64,000 bases of DNA from Chitinophagales bacterium (GCA_015654595.1 JAATGQ010000160.1:1-64000); one strand, 5' to 3'. Shown: positions 17,732-27,248, numbered from the stretch's first letter. Notes: generated from the letters alone by a model not told the origin. Translations and numbers: made by a program.

Positions 17732-18256
17732 ATGTTGAATCAATCAGACCTCCGTTTCTTGCAGGAGAAAATTCAGGACCTGAAAAACGCACTGTTTTTT
17801 GCACAAAATACTTCCTTACTTAGAATAGCCACTACAATTGTTTCCGTTCTAAAAGTGGATGAAATGGGACAAATGTGGTTTTTCGTACCCCGTCCACAGC
17901 AGACGCTGAATGAGTTTGACCAGGAATTTCCGGTTCGTCTGGAGTTCTTTAAGAAGGGCAGACAATTCTTTCTGCATGTCAGCGGAAAGGCATTTATCGT
18001 AACCGATCCGGAAGAGATCAACGGGCTGGTGCACGAGGACATCCGCGAACAAGTGGATAGTCACATGGTATTGATCCGGGTAAATATGCTGAAGGCCGAT
18101 TATTTTGAGGCGGGCCTGGAACATCAGACCGGTTGGTGGAAAGATATCCGCAATCAGCTGCACTCCTGGCTTTTCAATACACGTCCCGGCTATCGTCCTT
18201 ATTACCTGGCTGATCCCGCAATGCCGATGCTTTCTTCTTACCGCCCTGTAGCTTAG
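17732..18256 (+). CDS. Pyridoxamine 5'-phosphate oxidase-like (FMN split-barrel) protein
   Basis: A 174-residue protein resembling the general-stress-protein branch of the split-barrel flavin family. An N-terminal helix (SDLRFLQEKIQDL) precedes the barrel strands: SLLRIATTIVSVLKVDEMGQMWFFVPRP, then FPVRLEFFKKGRQFFLHVSGKAFIV and the DPEEI segment, then MVLIRVNMLKADYFEAG, the expected final strand with an aromatic loop. The last ~45 residues are Trp/Tyr/Pro-rich and partly extra. Members bind FMN or F420, and many have no known reaction. A single-gene unit facing the DUF4142 gene. Confidence 0.72.
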   Translation: MLNQSDLRFLQEKIQDLKNALFFAQNTSLLRIATTIVSVLKVDEMGQMWFFVPRPQQTLNEFDQEFPVRLEFFKKGRQFFLHVSGKAFIVTDPEEINGLVHEDIREQVDSHMVLIRVNMLKADYFEAGLEHQTGWWKDIRNQLHSWLFNTRPGYRPYYLADPAMPMLSSYRPVA

Positions 18257-18433
18257 TTTTTGTTGTAATGTTGTTCGCTCGTATCTCTTTTTCTTTTTCC
18301 TTCCGTATCCTGGACTACCCTCTGCTCTCCACTATCCCCTGATAAATCCCGCATCATCTAACCGTCCACACCTCCTTGGAATTACCTGTTTGCAATACTG
18401 CTGTTTCCCGTGGCATAGGAATTGAAGTTTTAC

Positions 18434-18450
18434 AAGAGAATGATTCTCTT
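18434..18450. promoter_or_regulatory. Fur/PerR-like 7-1-7 palindrome
   Basis: AAGAGAATGATTCTCTT is a perfect 17-bp palindrome with a single central base, of the same type as the GAGAATnATTCTC cores of Fur-family boxes. It lies 19 bases upstream of the ATG of the DUF4142 lipoprotein gene, a position suited to repression. Confidence 0.6.
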
Positions 18451-18468
18451 CATGAAAAACAGCTAATT

Positions 18469-19080
18469 ATGAAAATTGTAAAGTATTGCGCCATTGGATT
18501 GTTTGCTTTTGTATGTTTCAGTTGTAATAATAGCGGCCAGGCAGATAGCACGCAGGCCGCAAAAGACTCGAATGCGACCAGGATGGACAGCACCGGTGTT
18601 GCAAAAGATAGCAGCAATGGGCCCTCCTCCAGCGTTCCTTCTTCCGTGTCGAAATCTGACGGTGAATTTGTCGTGAACACTGCGAATGCAGGCATGACGG
18701 AGATCCAGGCCGGCCAGATAGCCGAACAGAAAGGCATGTCCAAAGAAGTGAAGGATTATGGTGCAATGATGGTAAAGGATCATACCGCCGCGGCGGCTAA
18801 ATTAAAGACGATCGCCTCTTCCAAGAACCTTACGCTGCCTTCTGCCGTCAGCCCCGAAATGCAGAAGAACCTGGACGATCTTAACCAAAAAACTGGTAAG
18901 GACTTTGACAAAGCCTATATAGATATGATGGTTTCGGATCATAAAAAGGTGATCAGTTCCTTTGAAGATGAAGCAAAGAATGGCTCTGACGCCGATATAA
19001 GAGGATTTGCCGATAGCACACTTCACATATTACGTCATCACCTGGACGAGGCGCAAAAGTGTCAGAAGATGATGAAATAA
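18469..19080 (+). CDS. DUF4142 lipoprotein (ferritin-like)
   Basis: A 203-residue protein. The signal sequence ends at Cys19 (FVCFSC), a Bacteroidota-type lipobox, so it is anchored to a membrane. A Ser/Thr/Asp-rich linker (20-65) leads to the DUF4142 domain. Its four helices contain NTANAGMTEIQAGQIAEQKG, VKDYGAMMVKDHTAAAAKL, a DKAYIDMMVSDHKKVISSFEDEA block and a final STLHILRHHLDEAQK helix. The His and Glu/Asp pairs resemble the di-metal site of ferritin-like proteins. An in-frame ATG at 18376 would add 31 residues before the signal peptide and is rejected. Iron or oxidative-stress control is suggested by the palindrome just upstream. Confidence 0.9.
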   Translation: MKIVKYCAIGLFAFVCFSCNNSGQADSTQAAKDSNATRMDSTGVAKDSSNGPSSSVPSSVSKSDGEFVVNTANAGMTEIQAGQIAEQKGMSKEVKDYGAMMVKDHTAAAAKLKTIASSKNLTLPSAVSPEMQKNLDDLNQKTGKDFDKAYIDMMVSDHKKVISSFEDEAKNGSDADIRGFADSTLHILRHHLDEAQKCQKMMK

Positions 19081-19135
19081 CTAAGAACAAACAACATCGA
19101 ATACCACACCCAAGGATACCTTACCCTTGAAGGGG

Positions 19136-19170
19136 CGGGCAGGATAAATCTTCTGCCCGTTTTTTATTTT
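19136..19170 (+). terminator. Terminator after the DUF4142 gene
   Basis: CGGGCAG (19136-19142) pairs with CTGCCCG (19153-19159), followed by a long T-rich run to 19170. Confidence 0.85.
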
Positions 19171-19246
19171 TGGGAGGGCTCATTTTTGTGTCGTGAGCCC
19201 GCTGTTGGCGCCTTGAGTATAATGACCGCAGCTGGATGACACAATC

Positions 19247-21721
19247 TCACTCTGCCCTCAGGCTTTTCGTTGGATTTGCAGTTGCCGCGCGTAGCGCCTG
19301 TATGCTGATGGTCGCCATCGCGATCCCCAGTGCGAGAAAGGCTGCAAACAGGAAAACCGAAGGATCAAGAGCGGTTCGGTACGCAAAATTCTCCAGCCAC
19401 CTCGTCATTCCCCAAGCGGCCAGCGGAAAGGCGATCAATGCAGATAATCCAATCAACTGCAGATATTCTCTGGAAAGCAGTCCCACTACACTCGGGACGG
19501 AAGCGCCCAGGATCTTGCGGATACCGATCTCCTTATTTCTTTTTTCTGCTGTATAGACAGACAGGCCGAAGAGGCCAAGACAAGCCACCACCAGCGAAAG
19601 ACCCGTAAAGAGGCCAAAGACGCTGCCCATTTTTTCTTCAGAGCGATAGAGGGCTTCGTAGTTTTTATCCAGGAAGGAATATTCGAAGGGAATGCCGGGG
19701 GCCAGTTTTTTCCATACGTCTGCAGCCGTCTGAAGAACCTCGGTCGTATGACGACTGTCGGTGCTGGCGACAAGATAATTGGACATGGGCCGAAAGGTCT
19801 TTGACGAAGTATAAAAAAGTGCCCAGGGGCTCACTTCGCTCTTTAGTGAGCGGGTATTAAAGTCTTTTACAACCCCAACGATGGTAAAGGTCTGATCGTC
19901 ATTGCCAGGATAGCGGATCTGCTTCCCGATAGCGTCTTTCCAGCCGGCCTGTTGAACCGCTTTTTCATTGACGATCACTGACGCCGAATCCGCGTATTCC
20001 TTTGAGAAATTGCGTCCTTTTACTATTTGCAGCTGCATCGCAGGAACGTAGTATTCATCCACGAGATAGGAGGCAAGAGTAAGATCTTTGGCCAGTGACT
20101 CTTTTACGTCGGTGGTCACCGGCTGATAAAAATCCTCGAAAATACTGTTGCTGTTGGCGGGCATCCCCGATGTTACGCTGACGTAGTGAATGCCGTTGAT
20201 CCGGCTGAGCTGCTGGCGGATGGTCTCCTCTTTTCCGCCCAGCTTTTCGAGGTTGGGGAGGATGAGGACATTTTCCTTATTGAATCCAAGGTCTTTTGTC
20301 CGGATGTATTGCAGCTGTCGGTAAACGACCAGGGTCGCGATGATCAGCGTGATAGAGACCGTGAACTGGAAGACGACCAGCCCGTTACGGATCAAACGGT
20401 TGCCGGTGTTGCGGCTGGCGCCTGTGCTGCCTTTCAGAACTTCTATCGGCTGAAAACTGGTCAGATAGAAGGCGGGGTAACTGCCGGACAACAGGCCTGC
20501 GAAGAGCAGGAGGGCGAGGAAGAGCACCCAGCGATAGCCGCGGAAGAGGTCCGCGAATCCGAGATGTTTTTCTGTGATCCCGTTGAAAGGCCCCATAAAC
20601 GCGTAAATAAGGGCAAGGGCCAGCACGCCGGCAAGACAGGTGTAGAGAAGCGCTTCAAACAAAAACTGGCGCGTCATCTGGCTTCGGAGCGACCCCATCA
20701 CCTTACGGATACCTACTTCTTTTGCCCTTTGCATGGCTCTTGCCGTCGCGATATTCATAAAATTGATACAAGCCAGCAAAATGATAAATACCGCGAGGAT
20801 GGAGAAGATATAGATATATTCCATATCGCTCAGATTTTCAATGGGGGTCCCGATCTGGCTGGAATTAAGATGTATTGCGGTTAGCGGCTGGAGATAGAAG
20901 TCCCATTTGCCGCCTTTCCGGATAAAGTCGTCGTAGTTCTGACCGATGCGGGCAAAGGCTTTTGCCGCGTCTCGCCGGACCATTGCCGGGAAGCGGGATT
21001 GCAGCTGCATGATAGCGGCTGGGCTGGCGGCCGTCTTTTTATTCAGCACGACATAAGCTGTCAGCTGCCCCCATATCCAGGACCAGCTGAAGTGATTGAC
21101 CAGACGGTTATCCCGTATGGATGTCAGTCCGTCGAATTGAAGAGATACGTTATTGGGCAGGTCCTTTAAAATGCCGGTGACGAGGAGCGGGCTGCTATTG
21201 GTGTCGATCAGAAGCGTTTTTCCGAGTGCCGGCTGGTCTCCGAAATACTTATGGGCCATCGTCTCGGTCAGGACGATGGAATGCGGCTGGCTGAGACAGG
21301 CTGCGGCATTGCCCGCCAGCAGCGGATAGGAAAAGACCTGTAAAAAGCTGGAGTCGACGGCCCAGATCCGTTTTTCCGTAAATGCGCGCGTATTGTTCTC
21401 GTTATGCAGCACACAGTTACCGGGGCGATAAATACGCGTATAGGCTTCTACTTCCGGAAAGGTATTATGAAGATCGATGGCTACGGGCGGCGGCGTAAAG
21501 GCGGTATTGTATTGCTGGCCGCCAAAATTGCCGTCGAGGTTTACTTCGTAGATCTGATCGCCATTGGCAAAGCACTTGTCAAAGCTGGTCTCATCCTGAA
21601 TATAGCTGGCGATAAAGACGACGCTGGCAATTCCAAGTGCGAGGCCGCCAATATTGATAAAGCTGTTGACCTTATTTCGAAGCAGGTTTCTCCAGGCGAT
21701 CTTGAGATAGGTGATGAACAT
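19247..21721 (-). CDS. FtsX/MacB-type ABC transporter permease
   Basis: An 824-residue permease of the duplicated Bacteroidota type. It has one N-terminal helix (INIGGLALGIASVVFIASYI), a large periplasmic MacB-like domain (about 50-285), three FtsX helices with the ARAMQRAKEVGIRKVMGS coupling motif, a central helix, a second periplasmic domain, and a last FtsX block with AEKRNKEIGIRKILGAS. The open frame extends to 21925, but the family start MFITYLKIAWRNLLRNK lies at 21721, only 10 bases after the stop of the upstream permease. No ATPase or membrane-fusion gene is present. The substrate is unknown; related systems handle peptides or toxic compounds. Confidence 0.92.
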   Translation of the reverse strand: MFITYLKIAWRNLLRNKVNSFINIGGLALGIASVVFIASYIQDETSFDKCFANGDQIYEVNLDGNFGGQQYNTAFTPPPVAIDLHNTFPEVEAYTRIYRPGNCVLHNENNTRAFTEKRIWAVDSSFLQVFSYPLLAGNAAACLSQPHSIVLTETMAHKYFGDQPALGKTLLIDTNSSPLLVTGILKDLPNNVSLQFDGLTSIRDNRLVNHFSWSWIWGQLTAYVVLNKKTAASPAAIMQLQSRFPAMVRRDAAKAFARIGQNYDDFIRKGGKWDFYLQPLTAIHLNSSQIGTPIENLSDMEYIYIFSILAVFIILLACINFMNIATARAMQRAKEVGIRKVMGSLRSQMTRQFLFEALLYTCLAGVLALALIYAFMGPFNGITEKHLGFADLFRGYRWVLFLALLLFAGLLSGSYPAFYLTSFQPIEVLKGSTGASRNTGNRLIRNGLVVFQFTVSITLIIATLVVYRQLQYIRTKDLGFNKENVLILPNLEKLGGKEETIRQQLSRINGIHYVSVTSGMPANSNSIFEDFYQPVTTDVKESLAKDLTLASYLVDEYYVPAMQLQIVKGRNFSKEYADSASVIVNEKAVQQAGWKDAIGKQIRYPGNDDQTFTIVGVVKDFNTRSLKSEVSPWALFYTSSKTFRPMSNYLVASTDSRHTTEVLQTAADVWKKLAPGIPFEYSFLDKNYEALYRSEEKMGSVFGLFTGLSLVVACLGLFGLSVYTAEKRNKEIGIRKILGASVPSVVGLLSREYLQLIGLSALIAFPLAAWGMTRWLENFAYRTALDPSVFLFAAFLALGIAMATISIQALRAATANPTKSLRAE

Positions 21722-21731
21722 AAGTAAGGTT

Positions 21732-24125
21732 TTATTCGGTCTTGAGACTCTTCGAAGGATTTGTTTTTGCGGCGATCCAGGCTTTTCCGCCGACGGTTGC
21801 CCCTGCGATCCCGGCCGCGGCTGCGCCTGCGGCGATGAACAGCCCGATAGAAAGCGGCATACGATAGGCAAAGGTTTGGAGCCATTTGTCCATGGTATAC
21901 CAGGCAATGGGGATGCTGATGGCAATCGCCAACAGGATCGGACGAGCCAGATCTTTGCCGATCAACAGCACGATGCTGGCAATGCTGGCGCCCAGTACTT
22001 TCCGTATACCGATCTCTTTTGTCCGCTGTCCTACGCTAAAAGTGACCAGACCGAATAATCCAAGACAGGCGATCAGGATGGCCAGCATCGTAAAAGCCAG
22101 GAGCAACTGGCCCTGATTTTTTTCCGACTGATATTGCTGCGAGAAATTCTCGTCGAGGAAATGGTAGTCGAATGCAGCGCCGGGGTCGAATTCGTGATAG
22201 ACGGCAGCGATATGAGTAAGGGCCTCGGCCGTACGCCGCGGATTGATACGCACATAAAGATTGTCCTGCTCCCTTGCTACCGGCGGCATCGCCAATACCA
22301 GGGGCTCGATCTTATGCTGCAGGGAGTAGATATTGAAATCGTTTACGACACCGATCACCGTGGACAATTGCGGCTGTCCCGCGGAGTCGGTTCCCGTCTG
22401 GACTTTTTTGCCGATCGGATCGGTCCATCCCAGCTCTTTGACCAGGGTTTCGTTGATGAGTACGGACTGATGAATATCGGTGGGCTGTGTTTTCGAAAAA
22501 TTGCGCCCTTCGGCAAGCTTCAGCTGGAGCGTCGGCAGGAAGTCTGCATCGACGTAAAAGCTTTGTACAATACGCGGTTTTCGGGAAAGGGCGCCCTTGT
22601 CTTCAAAATTCAGACTGACGGTCCCGATGTCGTTGTTGCCGATGGGGTTGCCTGCAGACGCTGCGGCTTCTATTGCCGTACTGGCAAGCAGCCTGGTTCT
22701 CAGGTCTTCTATACGCTCTCTGACCTTCTTGTCGTGGATATGGAATACCAGTGTCTGATCCTTGTTGAAGCCCATGTCCTTATTCTGCATGAAATGCAGC
22801 TGTCCGTAAAGGATAGCTGAGCCGGCGATCAGCAGCACGGTGATGATGAACTGAAAGGTGACCAGTCCCTTCCGGAAAAGGATGGTAGAATGCTGGTCTC
22901 CCTGCTGCCCTTTCAGCGCGGGTATGGTCTGGAAGCGGGAGAGAAAGAGGGCAGGATATATGCCTCCCGTGAGTCCCGTGAGTAAGGCAAATACCACCAA
23001 AAGAAAAAGCGTGGGCAGCATTCCAAACTGCCAGAGGGAAAGCGTCTTGCCTGCCAATATATTGAAGAGCGGCAGCAGCAGTCCCGCCAGTCCCAGCGCT
23101 ATAGCGGCTGCGAGAAAGGTATAACTGACCGATTCGGCGAGGAAAAGGAGGATCAATTGTCCGCGCCCGTAACCCACTACACGGCGGATGCCGATCTCTT
23201 TGATACGGACAGAAGAACGGGCTGTTGCAAGATTGATATAATTGATGACGGCGATACCAAGGATGAGGAGGGCGACGATAGAGAAGATCCAGATATAATT
23301 GATGTCTCCGTTGCGGCTGATCTCATAATCAAGCCGGGAGTGCAGGTGGATAGCCGTCAAAGGCTGCAGCTCCGCTTTATAATGAGCACCTTTGCCCATC
23401 GGGTCTTTTAACCAGCGATCGAAGAAGGCGGGGAGACGGGCTTCAAGGTCACTTGCGCTGGTCGTTTTTTTCAGCAGCACATACGTGTAGAGATAAGAGT
23501 TCATCCAGTCGTCGGGCTGGGGCGGCATATTGCGCAATGCGCTAAAAGTAAGATGACTGTTGACCGGGATATCGGCCATGACGCCCGTAACCTGGTAACT
23601 TGCATCGTGTTCGAAGGTAATAGATTTGTTGAGCGCGTCCTCGGGGCGGCCAAAAATATTTCGGGCAAGGGTTTCTGTTAGGACGATGGAATTGGGAGAG
23701 ACCAGCGCCGTATTGGGATTCCCAACGATGAATGGATAACGGAAGATAGTAAGCAGGCTGTTGTCTGCAAAGAAAATGTCCTCGGCCTTTATCTTTTTAT
23801 CGCCATAAAGGATCGTGCCGCCGCCTTCGGGAGAGATACGGGCAGCCTCTTCGATACCACTATACTCTTTTTTGAGCGTAGCGGCAAAGGGCGCAGGCGT
23901 AACGGCCAGATGAAAATTGCCGCCTGCCCATTCGCCGGAGTGGACCACGCGGTAGACCCTGCCGGCGTTAGGCGACTGCTGGTCATAGCTCAGCTCGTCG
24001 ATGATATAAAGAGACATCAACCAGAATACCGAGAGCCCTATGGCCAGACCGGTAATATTGATGGCGGAGTAGACCTTGTTTTTGGAAAGGCTTCGCCAGG
24101 CGATGAGGAAATAGTTCTTTATCAT
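21732..24125 (-). CDS. FtsX/MacB-type ABC transporter permease (paralogue)
   Basis: A 797-residue permease with the same architecture as its downstream neighbour: start block MIKNYFLIAWRSLSKNK, helix INITGLAIGLSVFWLMSLYI, MacB-like periplasmic domain, FtsX helices with SSVRIKEIGIRRVVGYG, a second periplasmic domain, and a final block with GQRTKEIGIRKVLGAS. A Met 11 residues earlier (24158) is less likely than the family start at 24125. The two genes form a minus-strand operon and probably arose by tandem duplication, though the sequences have diverged widely. A pair of 16-bp direct repeats lies 80-117 bases upstream. Confidence 0.92.
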   Translation of the reverse strand: MIKNYFLIAWRSLSKNKVYSAINITGLAIGLSVFWLMSLYIIDELSYDQQSPNAGRVYRVVHSGEWAGGNFHLAVTPAPFAATLKKEYSGIEEAARISPEGGGTILYGDKKIKAEDIFFADNSLLTIFRYPFIVGNPNTALVSPNSIVLTETLARNIFGRPEDALNKSITFEHDASYQVTGVMADIPVNSHLTFSALRNMPPQPDDWMNSYLYTYVLLKKTTSASDLEARLPAFFDRWLKDPMGKGAHYKAELQPLTAIHLHSRLDYEISRNGDINYIWIFSIVALLILGIAVINYINLATARSSVRIKEIGIRRVVGYGRGQLILLFLAESVSYTFLAAAIALGLAGLLLPLFNILAGKTLSLWQFGMLPTLFLLVVFALLTGLTGGIYPALFLSRFQTIPALKGQQGDQHSTILFRKGLVTFQFIITVLLIAGSAILYGQLHFMQNKDMGFNKDQTLVFHIHDKKVRERIEDLRTRLLASTAIEAAASAGNPIGNNDIGTVSLNFEDKGALSRKPRIVQSFYVDADFLPTLQLKLAEGRNFSKTQPTDIHQSVLINETLVKELGWTDPIGKKVQTGTDSAGQPQLSTVIGVVNDFNIYSLQHKIEPLVLAMPPVAREQDNLYVRINPRRTAEALTHIAAVYHEFDPGAAFDYHFLDENFSQQYQSEKNQGQLLLAFTMLAILIACLGLFGLVTFSVGQRTKEIGIRKVLGASIASIVLLIGKDLARPILLAIAISIPIAWYTMDKWLQTFAYRMPLSIGLFIAAGAAAAGIAGATVGGKAWIAAKTNPSKSLKTE

Positions 24126-24204
24126 AACCCAGGTCTTTCCTAATTCATGCCATATCATAAATAGTTGGTTGATAAACTTTTGGGTGATAAAGGCATAGGC
24201 GTAA

Positions 24205-24242
24205 GTCCGTTTTTAATACAAGAGTTGTCCGTTTTTGATACA
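24205..24242. promoter_or_regulatory. Direct repeat pair upstream of the permease operon
   Basis: GTCCGTTTTTAATACA (24205-24220) and GTCCGTTTTTGATACA (24227-24242) match in 15 of 16 bases with a 22-bp period, that is two helical turns. They lie in the 184-base gap between the amidase stop and the permease start, fitting a dimeric activator site for the minus-strand permeases. Confidence 0.6.
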
Positions 24243-24309
24243 GGACCCGGCAGTCTCGGGCCGGGGATTTGGACCGGCGGCTTGCCAAGAATGCACGGCG
24301 GGACAGCAG

Positions 24310-26031
24310 CTATTCGAATCGTTTTGGATGCTGTTTGTTATAAGGCGTCGCATCCTGGAATATTTTGGCAAAAGCCAGCAGCTGCGCTTCTCCATAGAGC
24401 TGACCGATAAAGCTGATGGAGCCGGGGCTGCCATCGGGACGATAGCCGACGGGTAAAGTAACGGAGGGATGCCCCGTCAGGTTGGTAATGGCCAGCTGAT
24501 CCCCGGTCTCGGGGGGAGCGATGATGATATCGTACCGGCTGATCAGCGGATCTACTTTTTGCATGATGGCCGTCCTTGCGCGACAGGCGTTGACGTATTC
24601 TACGGCAGGAATAAAACGCGCTGTACGAAAAGTGTTGGGCCAGCGGTCTTTGTTTTGTTGTACCATTTCGTCGTCCCGGTTGGAACGGGTAAGCTGATCG
24701 AAAGCGGCGGCTGATTCGACCGACACGATGAGGGACAGTATGTCGTTTCCACGAAGGTCTTCGGGGAAATCGATAGGAGTGAGGCGGGCGCCCAGCTTAC
24801 GCAGGATCAGCAGCGTTTGTTTTTCGGGACTGTTGTCTGACAGACTGTCGATATAATTTCGGGTGTACGCGACCTTTAACTTGCGCAGATCGATCTTGCC
24901 GGTATAGTTAAAGGGCATCGACCGGGAAGACTGATCGATACTATCCTGGCCGTGTATATAGGCGAAGACATAGGCAGCGTCCTCCGCGCTGCGACAGATG
25001 GGGCCGACCTTATCGGAGCTCCAGCAAAGCGCCATACAGCCGGTGCGGGCAATGCTGCCAAAAGTAGGACGCAGACCGGTAGCGCCGCAGCGCATGGATG
25101 GATCTACGATGGAACCATAGGTCTCCGTACCTATGGCAAACGGCAGAAGACCAGCAGCGGTAGCGGATGCCGAGCCGGCGCTGCTGCCCCCCGACCCCTG
25201 AGCCAGGTTCCACGGATTACGGGTCTGACCGCCAAACCAAACGTCGTCCATCGCCAGCTCTCCCAGCGATAGTTTGGCGACGAGAATAGCGCCGGCGCCG
25301 GCAAGCCGCTGCGCAACATAGGAGGTCCGTTCGATCACCTGATCTTTATAGGGAGGCGTACCCCAGGTGGTATGAGAACCTTTGACGGCAAAGAGATCTT
25401 TTATCCCGTACGGAATGCCTTGTAACGGACTGCGGTAAATGCCTTTGGCGAAGTCGGCATCAGCCCGGGCTGCCTGGGCAAGGGCGCTGTCTTCGGTTAG
25501 TTCGATCACGCAGTGAAGTATGGGGCCGTACTTCTTCAACCGGGCAATAAAGAAAGTCGTCAGCTGGACCGAGCTGATCTTTTTGTGTTTCAGCAGCGAC
25601 GCCAGTTCCGGTATCGAATACCAGGCCAGTGCATCCGGATTGGACGGCAGAGGGACGGCCGAAGGAATATCCCAGGTGATAGGCTTTTGCTGGCGGCTAT
25701 AGTCGGTTCCCGGTAACAGCGGGTCGAAATGCATGGATAGGGCGACGTCGTTGGATAACGGATGCTGATGCAGATATTGATAAAGGTGGAGGTGGTCGAT
25801 GAGCCCGCTGAGGATGGAATCTTCTTTGGCAGGGGTAAATTTCAGGTCGAACAGCTGTTCGGCGGCGGTCAGCTCGGTGCGGCCGATGGTGTCCGGGACG
25901 CCGGAAACGGGGCTCTTGGCGGAGGCAGGGTTAGCCGCCGACTGGTTTTGCGCGGAGGCGGCCAATGGCCGCGATAAGGCGGCGGCAATAAACAGCAGTA
26001 AGAGGTACGGTAAGAGCTTTTTCAGGCGCAT
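24310..26031 (-). CDS. Exported amidase (amidase-signature family)
   Basis: A 573-residue amidase with a signal peptide (KKLLPYLLLLFIAAAL, cleaved near AASAQ at 28). The amidase-signature domain starts near 135. The Ser-cisSer-Lys triad is intact: Lys211 in GIPYGIKDLF, Ser284 in the QGSGGSSAGS block, and the nucleophile Ser307 in TETYGSIVDP. The preceding ~100 residues form an extension with low conservation. It would hydrolyse an amide in the periplasm or outside the cell; the substrate cannot be told from sequence (this family includes peptide, aryl-amide and fatty-amide hydrolases). It is divergent from the ECF sigma gene. Confidence 0.92.
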   Translation of the reverse strand: MRLKKLLPYLLLLFIAAALSRPLAASAQNQSAANPASAKSPVSGVPDTIGRTELTAAEQLFDLKFTPAKEDSILSGLIDHLHLYQYLHQHPLSNDVALSMHFDPLLPGTDYSRQQKPITWDIPSAVPLPSNPDALAWYSIPELASLLKHKKISSVQLTTFFIARLKKYGPILHCVIELTEDSALAQAARADADFAKGIYRSPLQGIPYGIKDLFAVKGSHTTWGTPPYKDQVIERTSYVAQRLAGAGAILVAKLSLGELAMDDVWFGGQTRNPWNLAQGSGGSSAGSASATAAGLLPFAIGTETYGSIVDPSMRCGATGLRPTFGSIARTGCMALCWSSDKVGPICRSAEDAAYVFAYIHGQDSIDQSSRSMPFNYTGKIDLRKLKVAYTRNYIDSLSDNSPEKQTLLILRKLGARLTPIDFPEDLRGNDILSLIVSVESAAAFDQLTRSNRDDEMVQQNKDRWPNTFRTARFIPAVEYVNACRARTAIMQKVDPLISRYDIIIAPPETGDQLAITNLTGHPSVTLPVGYRPDGSPGSISFIGQLYGEAQLLAFAKIFQDATPYNKQHPKRFE

Positions 26032-26120
26032 AGCGGTTTTTGCGTTTTGGTTAATTTAAATTAGGAAAAAAAAGGCAGGGTCTGTAACATTCTTCCTGAC
26101 CTGCCGTCATTTTCGTAAGA

Positions 26121-26636
26121 ATGTCACTGGATATCTTTAAACAGCAGATTTTGCCGATGAAGGACAAGCTTTTTCGGTTTGCCGTAGGTCTCTTACGGAA
26201 TGTCGAGGAGGCGGAGGATGCTGTCCAGGATGTAATGGTGAATATGTGGGCAAAACGTGAACAATGGGGGGAGTTGAACAACCTGGCAGCCTATTGTATG
26301 ACGGCTGTACGCAACAGCTGCCTGGACCGCCTGCGGAAGAGGCGTATCGTATCGGTACAGGAAGACAGCGCCAGCGGGCTAAGCAGCCCGGAAAAAAATC
26401 CCCAGGAGTCGATGATGGACAAAGAAATGGTACAACGGATAAGGGCCTGTATGGAACTGCTGCCTGCAAATCAACAACAGGTGATCCGGCTTCGGGAGAT
26501 GGAAGGGTTCAGTTACAACGAGATCGCGGAGATCCTGGGGCTGAGTCTTGACCAGGTAAAGGTAAATCTGTTCCGGGCGCGGACCACTATAAAAAAATTG
26601 ATCACCAAAGAAGAGGGAATATGGGATCCGAAGTGA
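26121..26636 (+). CDS. ECF-type RNA polymerase sigma factor
   Basis: A 171-residue sigma-70-family factor with only the two ECF domains. Region 2 (about 10-70) carries FAVGLLRNVEEAEDAVQDVMVNMW, the core-binding and -10-reading helices. Region 4 (about 110-160) carries QVIRLREMEGFSYNEIAEILGLSLDQVKVNLFRARTTIKK, the -35-reading HTH. Its last 16 bases overlap the following gene, a common arrangement of an ECF sigma factor with its regulator. The downstream genes encode two DUF4252-type exported proteins, likely targets or partners. Confidence 0.95.
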   Translation: MSLDIFKQQILPMKDKLFRFAVGLLRNVEEAEDAVQDVMVNMWAKREQWGELNNLAAYCMTAVRNSCLDRLRKRRIVSVQEDSASGLSSPEKNPQESMMDKEMVQRIRACMELLPANQQQVIRLREMEGFSYNEIAEILGLSLDQVKVNLFRARTTIKKLITKEEGIWDPK

Positions 26637-27229
26637 TAAAACAATTGCTTGAAAAGTACTGGCAGGCGGAAACCAGCCTGGAGGAAGAGCGGATACTGAC
26701 GGAATACTTTCGCGGGCAGGACGTGGCGGAGGAACTGGAGTCCTACCGCTCCCTGTTTGACTGGATCGGCGAGGAAGCTGCCCTGACAGCGCCTTTGGGC
26801 CTCCAGGAAAGGATACTGCAGCAGATCGGGACGAGCGAACCAATGGCTGATGAGAAAGAAAGGCAGGGCGGCTATCATTTAAACGCCGGGAGGCACGTCG
26901 AACGCCGAATGCCGGCCAGGGGGATGCGGTATGCAGCCGCCGCCGCACTGTTGCTCTGTGTTGTGAGTACGTTCCTGGTAGCCAGGATAGGAGGAAGAAC
27001 GACAACAGAACCCGACCCGGGGATCGCGCAGCATTCAGGCATACCTGCCGGGCAGCATCCGGCCCCACAACCCTCGATAAAAGACACCTATGACGATCCC
27101 GAAAAAGCGCTGGCCGTAGTCCGGCAGGCCTTGCTGAGGGTTTCGGTCAGTATGAACGAAGGCAGACGAATTACGCAAAAGAATATGCGCTTAATGGATC
27201 ATAGCTGGCAGGCAGCTGTCAGCCATTGA
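26621..27229 (+). CDS. Putative anti-sigma factor (single-pass membrane protein)
   Basis: A 202-residue protein overlapping the ECF gene by 16 bases. The N-terminal cytoplasmic part (about 1-100) is acidic and helical (LLEKYWQAETSLEEERILTEYF), as in many Bacteroidota anti-sigma factors. One membrane helix follows (about 104-124, YAAAAALLLCVVSTFLVARI), then a ~75-residue outer region with a KALAVVRQALLRVSVSMNEG segment. It lacks a clear zinc-binding HxxxCxxC motif, so it would be a non-zinc type. The role is inferred from position and topology. Confidence 0.75.
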   Translation: MGSEVIKQLLEKYWQAETSLEEERILTEYFRGQDVAEELESYRSLFDWIGEEAALTAPLGLQERILQQIGTSEPMADEKERQGGYHLNAGRHVERRMPARGMRYAAAAALLLCVVSTFLVARIGGRTTTEPDPGIAQHSGIPAGQHPAPQPSIKDTYDDPEKALAVVRQALLRVSVSMNEGRRITQKNMRLMDHSWQAAVSH

Positions 27230-27248
27230 TACGTATAAAAAACAAATT

